Shown: positions 11,370-63,566, counted from the first letter of the stretch. The stretch: DNA of 64,000 nt from Pogona vitticeps (GCF_051106095.1 NC_135785.1:224311045-224375044), one strand, 5' to 3'. Made by a program: numbers and translations. Notes: generated by a model not told the origin, from the sequence alone.

Positions 11370-14300
11370 GTTAAATAAAAAAATAAGTTGACCACAGACA
11401 TTGACCAAGCCTAGCAGCTTCTAAGCTTACAAAGAAGGAAGGGAGCACTTTCCCCCTCACACTGGCTGCTTTTTTAAAATTTTCTTGCACATATCACTGT
11501 GTTAGTTTTACAGATTGAAGAAAAAAAAAAAAAACCAGATCGGACTGCAGCCTGAAACCCATAATCCTGGCATCCATCACTGTACTTGACAAACCCGCGG
11601 ACACAATTTACTCCAACAGATGCATTCACATATGCCAAAATGATTCAAAAGCAATAGAGTTCACATGTGAGTTCAAATAAACATGCCTCTGCCAGCTGTT
11701 TATTTTACCTAACATCGGAACAAAAAGCATGCTTCCCAGGGGAAAAAAAAGGTGTGCTGAGGTCATGTAGCATTCTGGGGGCATTCTGGAATTGTGCACC
11801 TTGCCCAAGGCCACACAGGCTAACCCTTCTGGGATGCACAGTGGGGAATTGAACTCCCAGCCAGATAACTACGTAACTCACTGAGTTATCCAGCCAGTTT
11901 TATTGCATGACATCAATTCTGATTTAATGACAATCATTCCCATGTTTTTCAATGCAGAGAATACTCACAAGTGGTTTACCATTCCCTTCATCTAAGAGCA
12001 TTTTGGAACTGAGCAGCTTGCACATGGCTACACAGGCCAGTTATTCTCTAAGAGGCACAGTGGGGAAATGCCAACTCCCGTTCTTAGATGTCATGGTCCT
12101 ACGCAAAACTGAGCTCCGACTGGGAAGCAAGGTCTACAGGAAACCCACCCACACAGACAGGTACCTAAACATAAACTCCAACCACCACCCACGGCAAAAA
12201 AGAGGCATAATCAAAACACTGGTAGACGGTGCAAATCGGAACTGTGAAGCTCAGTTTCTCAGCACTGAACTCAACCATCTGAATTGGGCACTACAGGCAA
12301 ATGGCTACTCCAAAAATGAAATCACAAGAGCCATCAAACCAAGAAAACAACACCAAACTGAAGAAGAAAACCAGCCACCCACAAATAAAGTATTCCTGCC
12401 ATACATCAAAGGGGTCACGGACCACATGGGGAAACTTTTGAAAAAACACAACCTACAAACAGTATTCAAGCCCACCACAAAAATACAACAAATGTTATGA
12501 TCAGGAAAGGACAGAAGGGACCCCCTCACCACCACAGGAGTATACCGTATACCTTTCAGTTGTGGCCAGGTATATATTGCAACCACGAAACGAAGCATCC
12601 ACATCAGAATCAAAGAACATGAGAGACACTGCAGACTAAAACAACCAGAAAAATCTGCAGAAGCTGAACATGCCCTAAAAAAGCTGGACATGAAAATCTA
12701 TTTCAAAATACTGAAATACTGGACAACATCAGCAATCATTACGTCAGAATGCACAGGGAAGCCATTGAAATCCACAAGCACCAGCAGAACTTCAACAAAA
12801 AAGAGGAAAGTGTGAAGCTCAGCAAAACTTGGCTCCCAGCTCTCAAAAATACGACGTGCAAAAGGTCAACGAACTCTACCCAGCCACAAGGACTGGGGAT
12901 CACTACACACAAAAGACCAGCTAATGACACCCATCAATCACAGTGACAGATAATCGCTCCTCCTTACCACACCATACACCCACAACAGACACACTAATCA
13001 CCCATCTCCTGAAAAAGACAAAAGCCTATCTCACAGCCATAAATACTCCACTCCCAAGCAAATTACACCAGCGCACAGAGTGCTGTCCTCTGAAGATGCC
13101 AGCCACAGAGACTGGAGAAACGTTAGGAAGAACAACTTTCAGAACATGGCCAAAGAGCCTGAAAAACCCACAACAACCAATATGAATATTTGCTTCTCTC
13201 CTTCGTCATGTAAAGACGAGGAATTGCAACTCTTTTCTCCTAGCCAGCAATGACAGTAAGAGACTTTGTAAGGGTCTCAACAGAGTTGTCACATTGCCAG
13301 TTTGAAAAAAAACTGCCTCTTTTGTTCAGTAATCCGGATTTGTAGAAAATGGTGCAACTCCAAACTGTGACAACTGCTGCTTCATTTAAGAATCTGAAAC
13401 ATTGGATGGGTTCCCACTGTCTTGTAGCAGTCATCAGGCCTTCTGGGATTAATGTGCATTTGTGTATGCATGTGTGGGGGTATGCGTGCACATGCTTTGC
13501 TTCTCAAAGATAATCTAGAAACTTTCTTGTGCAAATTACAGAGATGAGGGAAGGCAATAACAGAGTTTTAACATTATTTAGATAACTCATTGTGCTGATA
13601 CCGCTAAAGTCAGCAAAAACAAGAACAGCAACAATGAAGAATTTAGTGAGTATTTGTTCTATCATTAATCAGTAGTTAGTACTGTAGTGGAGAACAGCCT
13701 TCCATCCTCCAATAATTCTGAAATAATTTCATGCCTGAAATATTTGGGTAAGAGTACATCTTATTGTTATGTGCTGTCAAGTCAGAACCAATTTATACGG
13801 ACCATAATAGGGCTTTCGAGATGAGTGTGGTTACTTAAAGAGTGGTTTTACCAGTTTCACACCCCCAGTGAGCTTCCACGGCTGAGTGATGATTTGAACC
13901 CAGGCCTCCTAAATCCTAGTCTGTCACTCTATCCATTGCACCACACTGGGTATCCTAGAAATACATACCTGGATAAAAAATTAAAATTAAAATAATCACA
14001 AAGATTATCAAGAAGAAAATGGACACAGCAACCATCCATAGTTTGCATTTCCAACATACAATCGTGGAACATGACTTCAATCTGCCTTTCTCCTAGGGGG
14101 AAAAAAAGGGAAAAGTGTCAGTCACTAACCAAAAAAAAATTATTGTTTGAATGATGCTAGCACACACTCTGTATGATGGGTCCTGTTTGCCAATTTGTGA
14201 AGCAAAATAGAAAATTCAGAGTGTGAGCAACAGAAGGAAGAAGCTTGTGGGAAACCTACAGGTCAAAGAGGAAATGAACATAAACTGGGAGGGGAGGAGT

Positions 14301-16774
14301 AAAGAGGACAGCTGGATGTTAACAAGTAGCAGAGACAGTTGTACTAAACTTCCAACACCACTGAGCTGACTGTTAACACCTTTGGTAAATATGTGCATTT
14401 GATAAGCCTGAAGGGAGAGAGTGTTTGCTACATACCTAGCTGCCTACAGAACACCTTGTTTGCTTAAGAACCACTAGCAACCAGATAACAAATACTGTAG
14501 TTTCAGATGAGTATGACTTACAACCTTTGAGGTATCAGATCTTGTAATATGAACCAGAAGGAACCATATGAATAATTCTTGGGGAATGGAGGAGGCTTAC
14601 GTGTGCCCCTTCATCCCTGCCACCTCTTTAGATATCACACCTGAGCAGAGCTAATAATTGACCTTGAAGAGGGTGCCATGCATCGTAAATGCTCAATGAA
14701 TATTAGGTAATAACATTTAATCAGACATTTATTAAGTGAAATCAGGCGTAGGTTTTTTTTTTTTTTTGCTTTGTAAAAAATAACTTTCTTGCTAATGTCC
14801 AGAAAGCAATCAGTAAAGATCATACTGTTGGTTTGGGTGCACAGAACATCATTTAGAGCTGCTATATTCAAGGCCAAGATACTCTTGAGAAAGCTGAACC
14901 TCTAGAAGAAGAGGAGCAAGAGGAAGAAGCTAGATACACCACTTTTAATATTACTTACCGACCAGTTTCATGTTTTCAAAGAGCTTCATGTGCAAATTAT
15001 TCTTGCAATTCTTATAACAACCCTACCTTTTTAAAACAGTGATAATACTCCAAGTGGAGACAGACTTGATTTGCCTTTGTCAGGAGAGAAGAACCATTTT
15101 TTTTACTTCAGCTGGAATTATCTGAAGGGCCAAATGTTCCATACTCCTGACCTAAGAACACTTTGAAAGTTGCGTTGGCGGCATACGATGGAGGGCCTTT
15201 GAGTGAGTGCTCAGCAATTCCACCTTTTTGGCACTTGCATCACTGCCTATTCATTTACCCTCTTCCTCTAGACTGAATTATTGTTGAAAGGAGATGTTAG
15301 GTCAGCAAGAAATCCTTTTCCTTTTCCTTGACCTTGTTACTGCTTAAAATCTTTGAGAGGAAATGGGAACAATAGCTAGAAGTTGGTAGAAGACTAATGA
15401 GTCCCTGAATTTAGCAACGTTTTGCGTTGTCAGGTTTTCAGGCACTGCCTGAAGTCTCATGGCAATGTTCTGCTTTCTTGGATCGACAAGTGAAGAGTCA
15501 TGTCCCAGGTTCCAGCGCATAGGAGAAAGAGAAAGTCTGGCATTTAAACATAAGGGAAGGAGCTGGGAAAACAACTAGAGCCATCCTGCTGTTTGGAGCA
15601 AGGCAGGGAGTGGGTCATCACCATCACAACTTGTGAGCCTTCTTGTTACACAAGCTGAGGCAGCAGTAACACCACAGGGCTTTGGAAAGAAACTTCCCTG
15701 TGGGCTGAGGACCAGATATTGAAGATCCAGAATGCCTGGACCAGGGAATGGGACCAGGCACAGCTTGCTAGAGGGATGGGATGTGGAGAATGTGTGCTGC
15801 CCTTCCTCCCAGGATCCTATAGTGATATTACACATGCAGCTCCTAATTGCAACAGCAGTTTTGCTTTTTTGAAGCTTGTGGAAGAAGGTATATGATACCT
15901 TCTTGCAAGAGAGAGTTCTTCTTTCTTCTAGCCATCACTGTACCTCCCATGATGAGAGGATCACTAATTGGCTCATGGCAAAACTAGACTTCAGGAATAG
16001 ATGGGCAGTGCCAACCATGGCCACATGCTCTGTCACAAGCGCATGGCAGAAAAGCAAGATAAGATTTAAACTAAGGACTTCCTGGTTTATAGCTCTGTGT
16101 CACTAGGCTCTCTTACGAATGTTGGGGAAAAAAATCCTCAATGGCTACATATCCCAATTTTGTTTAGAAAGTACATTACAGCAAGTATGATCCAATAAGG
16201 TGTCATTAATTTCAGTGATAGACACTTAAATGTATAGGACGGATAAAATCTTTCTATTGAGTTCATAGCAGAGGTGAGATCCACTTTGATCTGATCATGG
16301 CGTAGTCTACTGTATTTGAAATTTCAGAGTTCAGCACATTTGCCTTTTTTGACACATCAAGACAGCTGTTCTTCTAGCCAGGCAAGGACACGTTCTCCAG
16401 CATCTAGGTACACATTTTAAACACATTTTATATTTGTTAAATATCAGTGAAAAAGTGCCATAAAGCCTCTGTTAAACAGTTGTATTGGGTTCTTTTACAC
16501 TGGACTTCCCCCTTCCTTTCCATTAGAATTAAATCTTTGTAGTCCACGTGCCTCTAAAGCAATTAACTTACGTGCTCATATAATGCCAATAAACTAATCA
16601 CACTGCCCTGTCATTATAATACAGAAAGTGAATATATCAGGGCCTTACCTGTACAGAACTGGGGACCTGGGGCTGAAGAGGCTCATCTGATGTGGTCACA
16701 GTGTCTTCTCCGTCTTCCCTTCCTATTTGCAATTCAATGTGCTCTGCATCTTGTAGAGGAACGTGGCCATTCAT
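6588..16774 (-). CDS. C3orf52: C3orf52 / TTMP, TPA-induced transmembrane protein, 5 coding exons
   Basis: Small single-pass membrane protein; in human it is known as TTMP, induced by phorbol ester, with function poorly defined. Exons: 16774-16649, 14092-13969, 10357-10200, 8554-8484, 6798-6588 (reading to a TGA) or 6798-6596 (if the GTAAGT there is used). Unspliced length is 229 aa; human is 217 as I recall. Residues 1-42 are acidic and cytosolic, CKLWM precedes a TM helix at about 63-83, and the rest is extracellular or luminal with a SEA-like pattern. Shared with human: CKLWM, Y-(I/V)-DEDE, MLKI, DVYS-SP-LGRYF, VPSD, FMKY-MS and LDPTS. It lies downstream of the TMPRSS-type genes in the same orientation, the same neighbourhood as human. 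A last short exon is probable, since the final donor is strong. Confidence 0.92.
6799..8483 (-). other. C3orf52 intron 4 with SINE and LINE-tail pieces
   Basis: About 6951-7030 is the head of a tRNA-derived SINE (plus strand; box-B-like GGTTCAAATC). 7054-7170 is a (TTTA)n array joined to an L2/CR1-type 3' end on the minus strand. Nothing else is recognised. Confidence 0.6.
8484..8554 (-). CDS. C3orf52: C3orf52 exon 4
   Basis: 71 nt, phase 0 to 2. It encodes LTDVYSNSPALGRYFISAE then VNSIR; human has LTDVYSTSPSLGRYF at this place. Too short for open-reading-frame screens. Confidence 0.92.
8555..10199 (-). other. C3orf52 intron 3
   Basis: 9440-9580 resembles a tRNA-linked SINE tail (ccatatagcccattattgtc). 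The remainder shows no gene or clear repeat. Confidence 0.5.
10200..10357 (-). CDS. C3orf52: C3orf52 exon 3
   Basis: 158 nt, phase 1 to 0. It encodes VVYIDEDEFWDPESI, HNFSGMLKIHCAAPQ and DLLSEYLHKR. The YIDEDE and MLKI blocks match human. N-glycosylation sequon NFS. Confidence 0.9.
11240..11390 (+). repeat. L2/CR1-type LINE 3' tail with long (AAAT)n
   Basis: GCCACCCAGAG...GGTGGCATATAA is the usual LINE 3' end, followed by roughly 100 nt of TAAA units (about 11276-11370). The apparent 139-aa YLFIYLFI reading frame on the other strand is only this array. Confidence 0.8.
11780..11898 (-). mobile_element. tRNA-derived SINE
   Basis: The reverse strand reads TGGCTGGATAACTCAGTGAG, then a box-B-like GAGTTCAATTCCC, then a body (CACAGGC...CAAGGTGCAC). 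A second truncated copy of the body lies at 12000-12068. Confidence 0.7.
12069..13185 (+). mobile_element. Penelope-like element, broken, with GIY-YIG endonuclease remnant
   Basis: The first segment encodes the end of a Penelope-type reverse transcriptase (LPFLDVMVLRKTE, VYRKPTHTDRYLNINSNHH, a GYSKNEI block). A later segment shows GVYRIPFSCGQVYIATTKRS...IRIKEHERH, the GIY-YIG endonuclease fold start. It is 5'-truncated into a SINE at about 12068 and no longer has a continuous reading frame. The 3' untranslated part matches the minus-strand piece at 41300-41735. Confidence 0.82.
13755..13958 (-). mobile_element. tRNA-derived SINE abutting the C3orf52 exon 2 donor
   Basis: The reverse strand shows a tRNA-like head (GTGTGGTGCAATGGATAGAG, then GGTTCAAATC) and a body ending GGTTCTGACTTGACAGCACA. 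The head starts about 12 nt after the splice donor. Other copies: 24900-25085, 26568-26740, 62945-63113. Confidence 0.8.
13969..14092 (-). CDS. C3orf52: C3orf52 exon 2: transmembrane helix
   Basis: 124 nt, phase 0 to 1. It encodes CWKCKLWMVAVSIFFLII then FVIILILIFYP. CKLWM is shared with human. The donor GTATGT is immediately followed by a tRNA-derived SINE on the same strand. Confidence 0.9.
14093..16648 (-). other. C3orf52 intron 1
   Basis: No repeat with clear ends recognised; a T-rich run at about 14753-14768. Open frames near 15575-15835 lack any family resemblance. Confidence 0.45.
16649..16774 (-). CDS. C3orf52: C3orf52 exon 1: start and acidic cytosolic tail
   Basis: 126 nt, 42 codons, ends in phase 0 at GTAAGG. 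It encodes MNGHVPLQDAEHIELQI, then DGEDTVTTSDEPLQPQV. Little similarity to human except acidity. Start chosen as the in-frame ATG with purine at -3. Confidence 0.78.
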
Positions 16775-19700
16775 TGCTTCTAGTTGTCAGTGAAGGGCTT
16801 TGCAATAGAGGACCTCACAGCACAGGACATGTCAACAGGAAAAACCAACTTCCTCTGCATTTTTCAGCTCCAGTTATCTGTCTGAAAGTAGCACCCAGTG
16901 CAAAATGTGAATGCCTTTCCATTCAGCCTACATGTTCCTAGGAGCTGGGATGACTAAATGAAACAGCGTAGAGCAAGAAATAGTTTCTGCAGGTGTTCCC
17001 ATGAGAAAGAGAAAAAAAATCAGGAAGTGCCAAGTTCTCTGGAATCAGGAAATGCAAAAGTCATATTCAAAAGTTGTGCAAAGCCGGTCTGGATTTTCCA
17101 GTTTGCCCACTTTACCTAGGCTGCCCTCTATAGACACCAGCAGATAACTTAATCTGAGGCAACCCAGCCTTTGCTAGAGCGATACATAAAAGCACCATCC
17201 TTTGTTAGAGTGAAATAAAAGCCTTGAATAGCGATAACTTCAAAGAATTCTAGCAGTGACAGAAAGATTACATAAGAAACCATGCCTGCAACTTAATGCT
17301 GGACAAATTCAGGCCAGATAGAAACCAAGTGTCTTTTGTTGAGCAATGGCTGATGACAAAATGAGAAGCTAATTTAATCCTTTGAGGGCAGGATTTTGCC
17401 TAACAAACACCAATTTGTGTTTGTTATTTACAGACGAAATTTACAGACGAACTTCAGATAATTGCTTCTGTGAAAGTTTTTGAAAAAACAGACTTTGAAC
17501 GAATAGGAATTATGTATGTCACTGATCTTAAAGTAGCTGTTGCGAATTAAAGAAGTTTCAAGGGTAGAGAGAATTGAGCTGTGATTCATCAGGAGATCCC
17601 AATACATTCCACTGAAGTCTGAACTGGAATAACCAGTGATCACACATATTTGCTCATTTGTGTGATTGTTGAATCAGCAATATTTTCATTAATGATATAT
17701 GTGTCATTGTGGGCACTTCCTACATTTAATGCTCCTCTCATCACACTACATACAGTCCCAGCTCCTGCCCTATATTTCCACCTTATACTTAGTGGATGTT
17801 TGTTTTTGAAAAAACAAGGTTTATGTTAGGGATTGGGTTAATCCATAGTAAGGCAGAAAAACACAGACACATGGAAAAATTTAGTCCAGTTTCCCTAGTT
17901 CTCCTTTATCACACAAATCTAGCAGTTTCTGTAGTAAAACATCTAGAAGATGAATCTTAAGTAGAGAAATGAGTTTAGATACAGTATATCTGTAGATACA
18001 GTAATCAGCTGCAATTACAACCAAGAGAAAAAAATGGTTAGAGAGTATTGAGGAAGGTTCCTTTTGCTCCATGCTTCCTTCTCAAAACATGACCAGAGAA
18101 GAAAGCAAACAACAGATAAAGGGACCTAAGTAAACAGGAAGAAGGGGCTGGCCCAGTGCCAGAGGTGGGTAAAAACTGTACAAATTAAGTTAGTGACAAA
18201 GAGTAATCACTTTATAGCTTAACTCTCTCCCACTGACTCTCTGTGTTAGTGAATGCAAAATGGCAAAACATTCCCAACAACATTATGGTTAACACCCCAT
18301 GTATTTGAGGAAGCGAACAATTGTCCACAAAAACTCACATTATAATATACTTTCCTTCTTTAACAAGAATGAATGGAACCCTGTTACAGGCATAATGCAA
18401 TTTCCATAAATCCCAGTGGTGACTTGCCATTAAAAATAGTTTAGATGTTTGCTATCGTGCAACTCAGCATGCAACAAAAAGCACCTACACTGATTTGTTA
18501 ATAATTTGCCACTGAGATCTTCTCATTTGGCACTGGCTCAACTTCTTCTTTATGAAAATTTGGTCATTTTCTTATCTTTAACCACATCATGTCTTTTTTA
18601 ACTTTTCCAAACCTCATGCATGCCAGATTTAACTCATAAGATCTGTGTGGGGCATGGACACCTCAGAAATGCACAAATAATCCAGATTCAGTTCATTTTC
18701 ACTACTCAGGTTATTAAAGTCCACATCTCTAGATTTTATTTTTCCTTTCTTTACCAACTGATGAGTATAACTGCAATTCTTGGATTGAACTAACCCTGTG
18801 GTAAAGAATGCATAACCTTCCACCTTCCATATGCTCTTTCATTGCAACTCCCATGATGCCTAACCAGCATAATCAGTGATGAGGACTGATGGAAGTGGCA
18901 GTCCAACAACATCTGAAGGACTACATATTCTCCATCTAAGCCATGCATAGTTGGACTGAAAAAAGTAGGACTGAAATCGCCAACCTGGAAGTGCAGGCAG
19001 ACACAGGACTCTGCATCTCTGCATGGAGAGTCTGCGTACAGTTTTCTCCTCTCCAGCACTTTTGCCAGTGTCCTGGAGAAGGCCAGTCACAATACAAAGT
19101 ATTTGCTCAGCACTGTTGATGTTTCCAGGCAGAGGCTATTCAAAAATACTGATGGGAATCTTTTCCAGCTCTACCTGAACATGCTTAGCTTTGAATTCAG
19201 GGCCTTCTGCAGGTGGCTCATCAACTGTTCTGGCCACTCCTGGTTTGTTATCGAGAGATCACATACATCTCCCTGTGAATTAACGCTCATCCAAACAAGC
19301 CCAGACAAGGATGTCTTGTCTTCACATTATGTGCTTGGCAAATACTAGTCCATCCCCTTATTTGTATCTATGTAGTTTTGTGTTAAAATATTTATGTCGT
19401 GCCTTACATCTTAAGATTCCAGGAAAGGGTATAGTCAATGAAACAGCTTTAAAACTATTTTAAAACAATGTAAACATTTGAGAACATACTCAAAACAAAC
19501 CCACAGACCAAGAGACCAAGATCAAGCTATAACCCCCAAGTGAGGTCAAACACTGTTTATTAATAATTAAATGGAAAACAGAAAGAACAGTAATAGTGCT
19601 GCTAAACAGAGCTGAGCAGAGTGCTGTATCTCACTTAGTCTACAAGCCAGTCGTCCACAGTGGGCATTTTGAAATCGGATTGACTATATACAAACCCTGT

Positions 19701-20739
19701 ATGAATTACATTAATCAACATTTACAATACAAACTTACGCGTGTCTGTTCATAAATAAGACCCATGGAGTTCAAGAAGGATTTTAGCCCCTTTCACTCTC
19801 TTATTGATAAGAGAGCTGAGACTGGAGATCAATCATTAACAACATTCTGAGCAAGTTTGGTGCTCTCCTCTTGAAGGTGTCATGAAGTCTGTAGCTTAAT
19901 CATTCACAGCTGTTTAGCAAACCAGAACTTTCTTCTGCACAACTACTGAATATCTCTCATCCAGGCTTTATGGTTTCTACCAGCCTTTTACTGTTCACAG
20001 AAGCTTCTGTGTATCCCTAACAAATACATATTTCTATTCATTAACTCATTACCATCAACACACGTTTTATTTTTGTTTTGTTTTGTTGATGTCTAGGTAT
20101 CGTTTCTTTTATTTATGAATGGTTTTTACTTCTTTGTCTGATACATTCCTTTCTGTTGCTAAAATTCCTGTACAATCCATTATCTACAGTGTGTCTGATA
20201 TTCATAAATTGCTGTGAGATGGTGTGGGAGCAGTGGCTGCATGAATGGAAAGTCCACTTCAGGAACCAGGGGAAGACAATTTGCAGCCAGCTCAATCAGA
20301 AATTTGGTTGCAGGGGGGAGGGGGAGGCATGAAACTTTGAACAGAGATCAGGTTCCATTCTCAAAAGTAATCTTTTATTTTCAGTGTACTGTATATAGGA
20401 CTTCCAGTGGTTTTTCTTGCATTTCGAAAACTGGCAGTGTTTCTCTGATGTTGCAGAAGAAAACCATATTAGTAGCACACAGTAAAAAAGCAAGATCAAG
20501 GTTAATACAAAGCAGAAGAACCATCAGAACAGTTTCGGGAGATGCCAATCAAAGGTGCTATTCCATTTTCTCTTATTTGCTGATGAAACACCATAAAATT
20601 ATAAAGTGAAATAATGCCTGTTTAAGTCCACATTGTTATTTAGCAATGCAAAAAGTCCACAATGTTTTCCGGTTTAAATTATATAGTTAATCATTCCTTT
20701 TTCTTCTTTATGTCACTTTCCCCACATTATATAATTTGC
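16775..20739. other. Intergenic region between the matriptase-like gene and C3orf52
   Basis: Should contain the C3orf52 promoter near 16.8-17.1 kb; no CpG-rich stretch or clear TATA box is evident. 18820-18930 resembles a hAT-MITE remnant (caactcccatgatgcc...). Otherwise no gene seen. Confidence 0.5.
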
Positions 20740-20745
20740 TTTATT
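20740..20745 (-). terminator. Polyadenylation signal of the matriptase-like gene
   Basis: Canonical AATAAA on the minus strand, 66 nt downstream of the TGA. It would give a very short 3' UTR; a downstream GT-rich element is not obvious, so alternative ends are possible. Confidence 0.6.
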
Positions 20746-20810
20746 CATTATCATTTCAGGGCTCCAATAAGAAGGTGTGTGTGCTTCTGGCTTGTTCCTC
20801 AAGCCCTATA

Positions 20811-51764
<30,954 letters not shown>

Positions 51765-52524
51765 GGTTGATTTCTTGGGTGTTTTCCTGTCCAGTTTTAA
51801 ATCTCAAAATCCTGAAAGGAACTTGGATATCTTTACTGGTAAGATTGCTTGGAAAGAATGCCTGTCCGCTTGACTCTTGTCGTTGATCCTTCTTTGCTGC
51901 CGAAAAATCTTCTGCCTGTTAGCAGTGCAGGTAGTAGGTGGGAAGCAGAAAAGTAAGTCACCCCCACAGTAACTCTTTCTTTACCAAACCAGACAGGTAC
52001 GATCATGTAAATAGAAAATGAGAGCCTCTCCTTTAGCAATGCACGAGTCAGACAAACCTACAGTTATTTATACAGCATTGTCAGATTTTAGTTATATTTT
52101 GTCAAAGAACACATGCCACACTGGTTATTTAAAAAGGGTGAGAAAGAAGGACAGGTTACAGGTTGCAAGAAAGAACTCCAGTATTCACTGATCAACTGAA
52201 TAAAAATAAAAATACACCACGAATCCTTTAAAACACCAAGAACATGGAAGCAAAATTTAATTCAATTAAGAACTGTGATCAAGAATGAAGGATTTTGTTT
52301 CTGTTTGGGTATGGCTGAAGAACTTTCTTTTAAAGTCTGAAGATGTTGAACATAATGGTGCACAGCTTCAACTCAAAAATATTAGTTCCTTTGTTTACAT
52401 GTAATACCAGTTCAGAGCATATTGTATAGCAACACAGGTTTAAATAACTGATTTCTTGTGATGGCATTCCCACAAGAAAATAATTAAATCAAAATTATGT
52501 GATTAACGAACAAAGTGAAGTGAA

Positions 52525-52526
<2 letters not shown>

Positions 52527-52587
<61 letters not shown>

Positions 52588-52618
52588 TGTCTGTCTGTAT
52601 GTATGTATGTATGTATGT
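52527..52618. repeat. Composite microsatellite (CT)n(GT)n(GTAT)n
   Basis: About 30 nt CT, 30 nt GT, then GTCT and GTAT units. It lies directly at the 5' edge of a LINE fragment. Confidence 0.95.
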
Positions 52619-52619
52619 T

Positions 52620-53130
52620 GCAGACAGAAAATCAGAAGACTTGAGTCTCAGGAGGGCAGCTATGAAGGAATTAGACAAGACCAAATACAGTACAAGGATA
52701 TGTCACTGGAAACCAAGGTCAATATCATCCACACTATTATATTCCCAGTTTTTATGTATGGATATGAAAGCTGGACAGGGAAGCGAGCCATTAAACAAAA
52801 GACTGATTCATTCAAAATGTGATGTCAGAGAAGAGCTTTGTGGAAACCTTCAAATGCCAGAAAGACAAACAGCTGGTTCTAGATCAAATCAAGCATGAAG
52901 CAAAAAATTGTGACATGAAGGCTGTTTACTCTTTGGACACATCATGAGAAGACAGGACTCCCTTAAAAAAGAGAGTAATGCTAGGAAAAGTTGAAGGTAG
53001 CAGGAAAAGAGGAATACCAACTATGAGATGAACTGACTCCATAAAGGAAGCCACACTGTTGAGTTTGCAAGAGCTGAGTGACATTCAGGTCACTCACCAA
53101 AGAAGTAACTTAGTGGCACATGACAACAAA
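52620..53130 (+). mobile_element. Non-LTR LINE 3' coding fragment
   Basis: Plus-strand blocks KVNIIHTIIFPVFMYGYES, SWTGKRAIKQKTDSF, and later GKVEGSRKRG-like and SLQELSDIQ-like pieces: end of an RTE/BovB-like ORF2. Broken. The same family as 23590-24130. Confidence 0.65.
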
Positions 53131-53844
53131 TGTGTGTTTTAAATGTACTATAAATGAGGGATAGCTAAAAATAGCATTTCAATATAAATCTGTGCACTTG
53201 GTCCAATCATTTGTATTAAACAGCAGCTCCACAGGCATGGCAAATTCTATTCTATGTTCTGCACCTGCTCTAGTGGTTCCCTTTCATTAATTTATTTACA
53301 GATGAGGCAGCTGCCATATACTCTTCAGTTTTGAAGTAAATATAGCATAGTGTAAATGTAGACTTTTTGTTGTCTGGATTAGCATTATGTACAAATACCT
53401 CATTGCTATGATATATGTATGAATACTCTTGAAGATTCATTAGCAATTTGAATTTGAAATCATACAGAGACAACATTTATTCAAAAATAACTACCTTTCT
53501 TCAAGCTCTTTGTATAAAGACTGCAAGAAGAGGAGGGAAGGATAGGCAATAGAAGCATTTTGTGACTGGAAACTCTACCTTCTAATTATTTAATGTTTTT
53601 ATCAGGGGTCTCTCATCTCAGGGCTTTGGAGAAGAAATACCCAAGTATTATATCACAGGATGAGTCCAGTGGTCAGTGCTTTTGCTAGTTCTCACTCCAT
53701 GGAGTTCTGGTGGAGTTTGTGGGACCTGGGAGGGAGGAGCACTGGGTATTTATTTTGAAAATGCAGAATGTTCAAGTCATTCTGCTTCTGCCATTGGCCA
53801 AAAAACTGTTGTTTGAAAAGGAAATAGCGTCAACAAATGGCAAT

Positions 53845-54217
53845 AAAATAAAATAAAAATGCTGGTATGGTGCATTCTGGTGTCATTTGAGGGCAAGAAA
53901 AGTAGGAGCCTAATTTCCCCCACCCCAAGGCCTCTGTGTAACTGTGGCTGAAATCATGTTGTTTAGTTACACCTGAGAAAGGCAAATATTGTATAACTTG
54001 CTGACCAGAAAATACAAGTGGGAATTCATTATTTGCCTGCAACATGCCTCTGAGAATTAGCTATTTGCCTTTTGTGGGTGTAACTAAACAACAGGATTTT
54101 GGCCACAGAGTTACACAGAGATCTTGAAAGAAAGGAAAAAAATTATAGACTCCTACCATTCCTGTCTGCAGATGACACCAGAATATACCATACCAACATT
54201 TATGTATTTTATTACCA
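53845..54217. repeat. Long foldback, arms about 135-150 nt
   Basis: ATGCTGGTATGGTGCATTCT pairs with AGAATATACCATACCAACAT, and CTGTTGTTTAGTTACAC-type sequence (53958-53976) pairs with GTGTAACTAAACAACAGG (54081-54098). The two arms are inverted over nearly the whole 370 bp with a short centre near 54030. Probably a palindromic DNA transposon remnant just past the TMPRSS7 stop. Confidence 0.78.
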
Positions 54218-54412
54218 TTTGTCTTCTGTAGGAATAATTAAGGAACAGGATTTTGGCCTGTGTCTTCATGAGCGCTCTGACATTCATGGAAGATATGCGC
54301 GTGGCACGTTAAATGAAAAACTGAGAACACACAAAATGCTTTGTTATTAAATCTAATTTTAATTAGGATGTTTCAGAGTAAATTCTGTTTCAAATGTATA
54401 GTCAGTGCTAAA

Positions 54413-63566
<9,154 letters not shown>

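Larger units (their letters stand above)
51765..54412. other. 2.6-kb gap between TMPRSS7 stop and the matriptase-like start
   Basis: Must hold the 3' UTR of TMPRSS7 and the promoter/5' UTR of the next gene. Contains the microsatellite, LINE piece and foldback listed separately; no CpG island or TATA box is evident. Confidence 0.6.

Noticed and set aside
10982-11401. 139-aa reading frame rich in YLFI on the minus strand
   Set aside because: It is the translation of the (TTTA)n microsatellite and the LINE tail.
13755-13958. Possible tRNA gene
   Set aside because: The A- and B-box-like parts belong to a SINE head with a long non-tRNA body; several similar copies occur in the window and none folds as a clean cloverleaf by eye.
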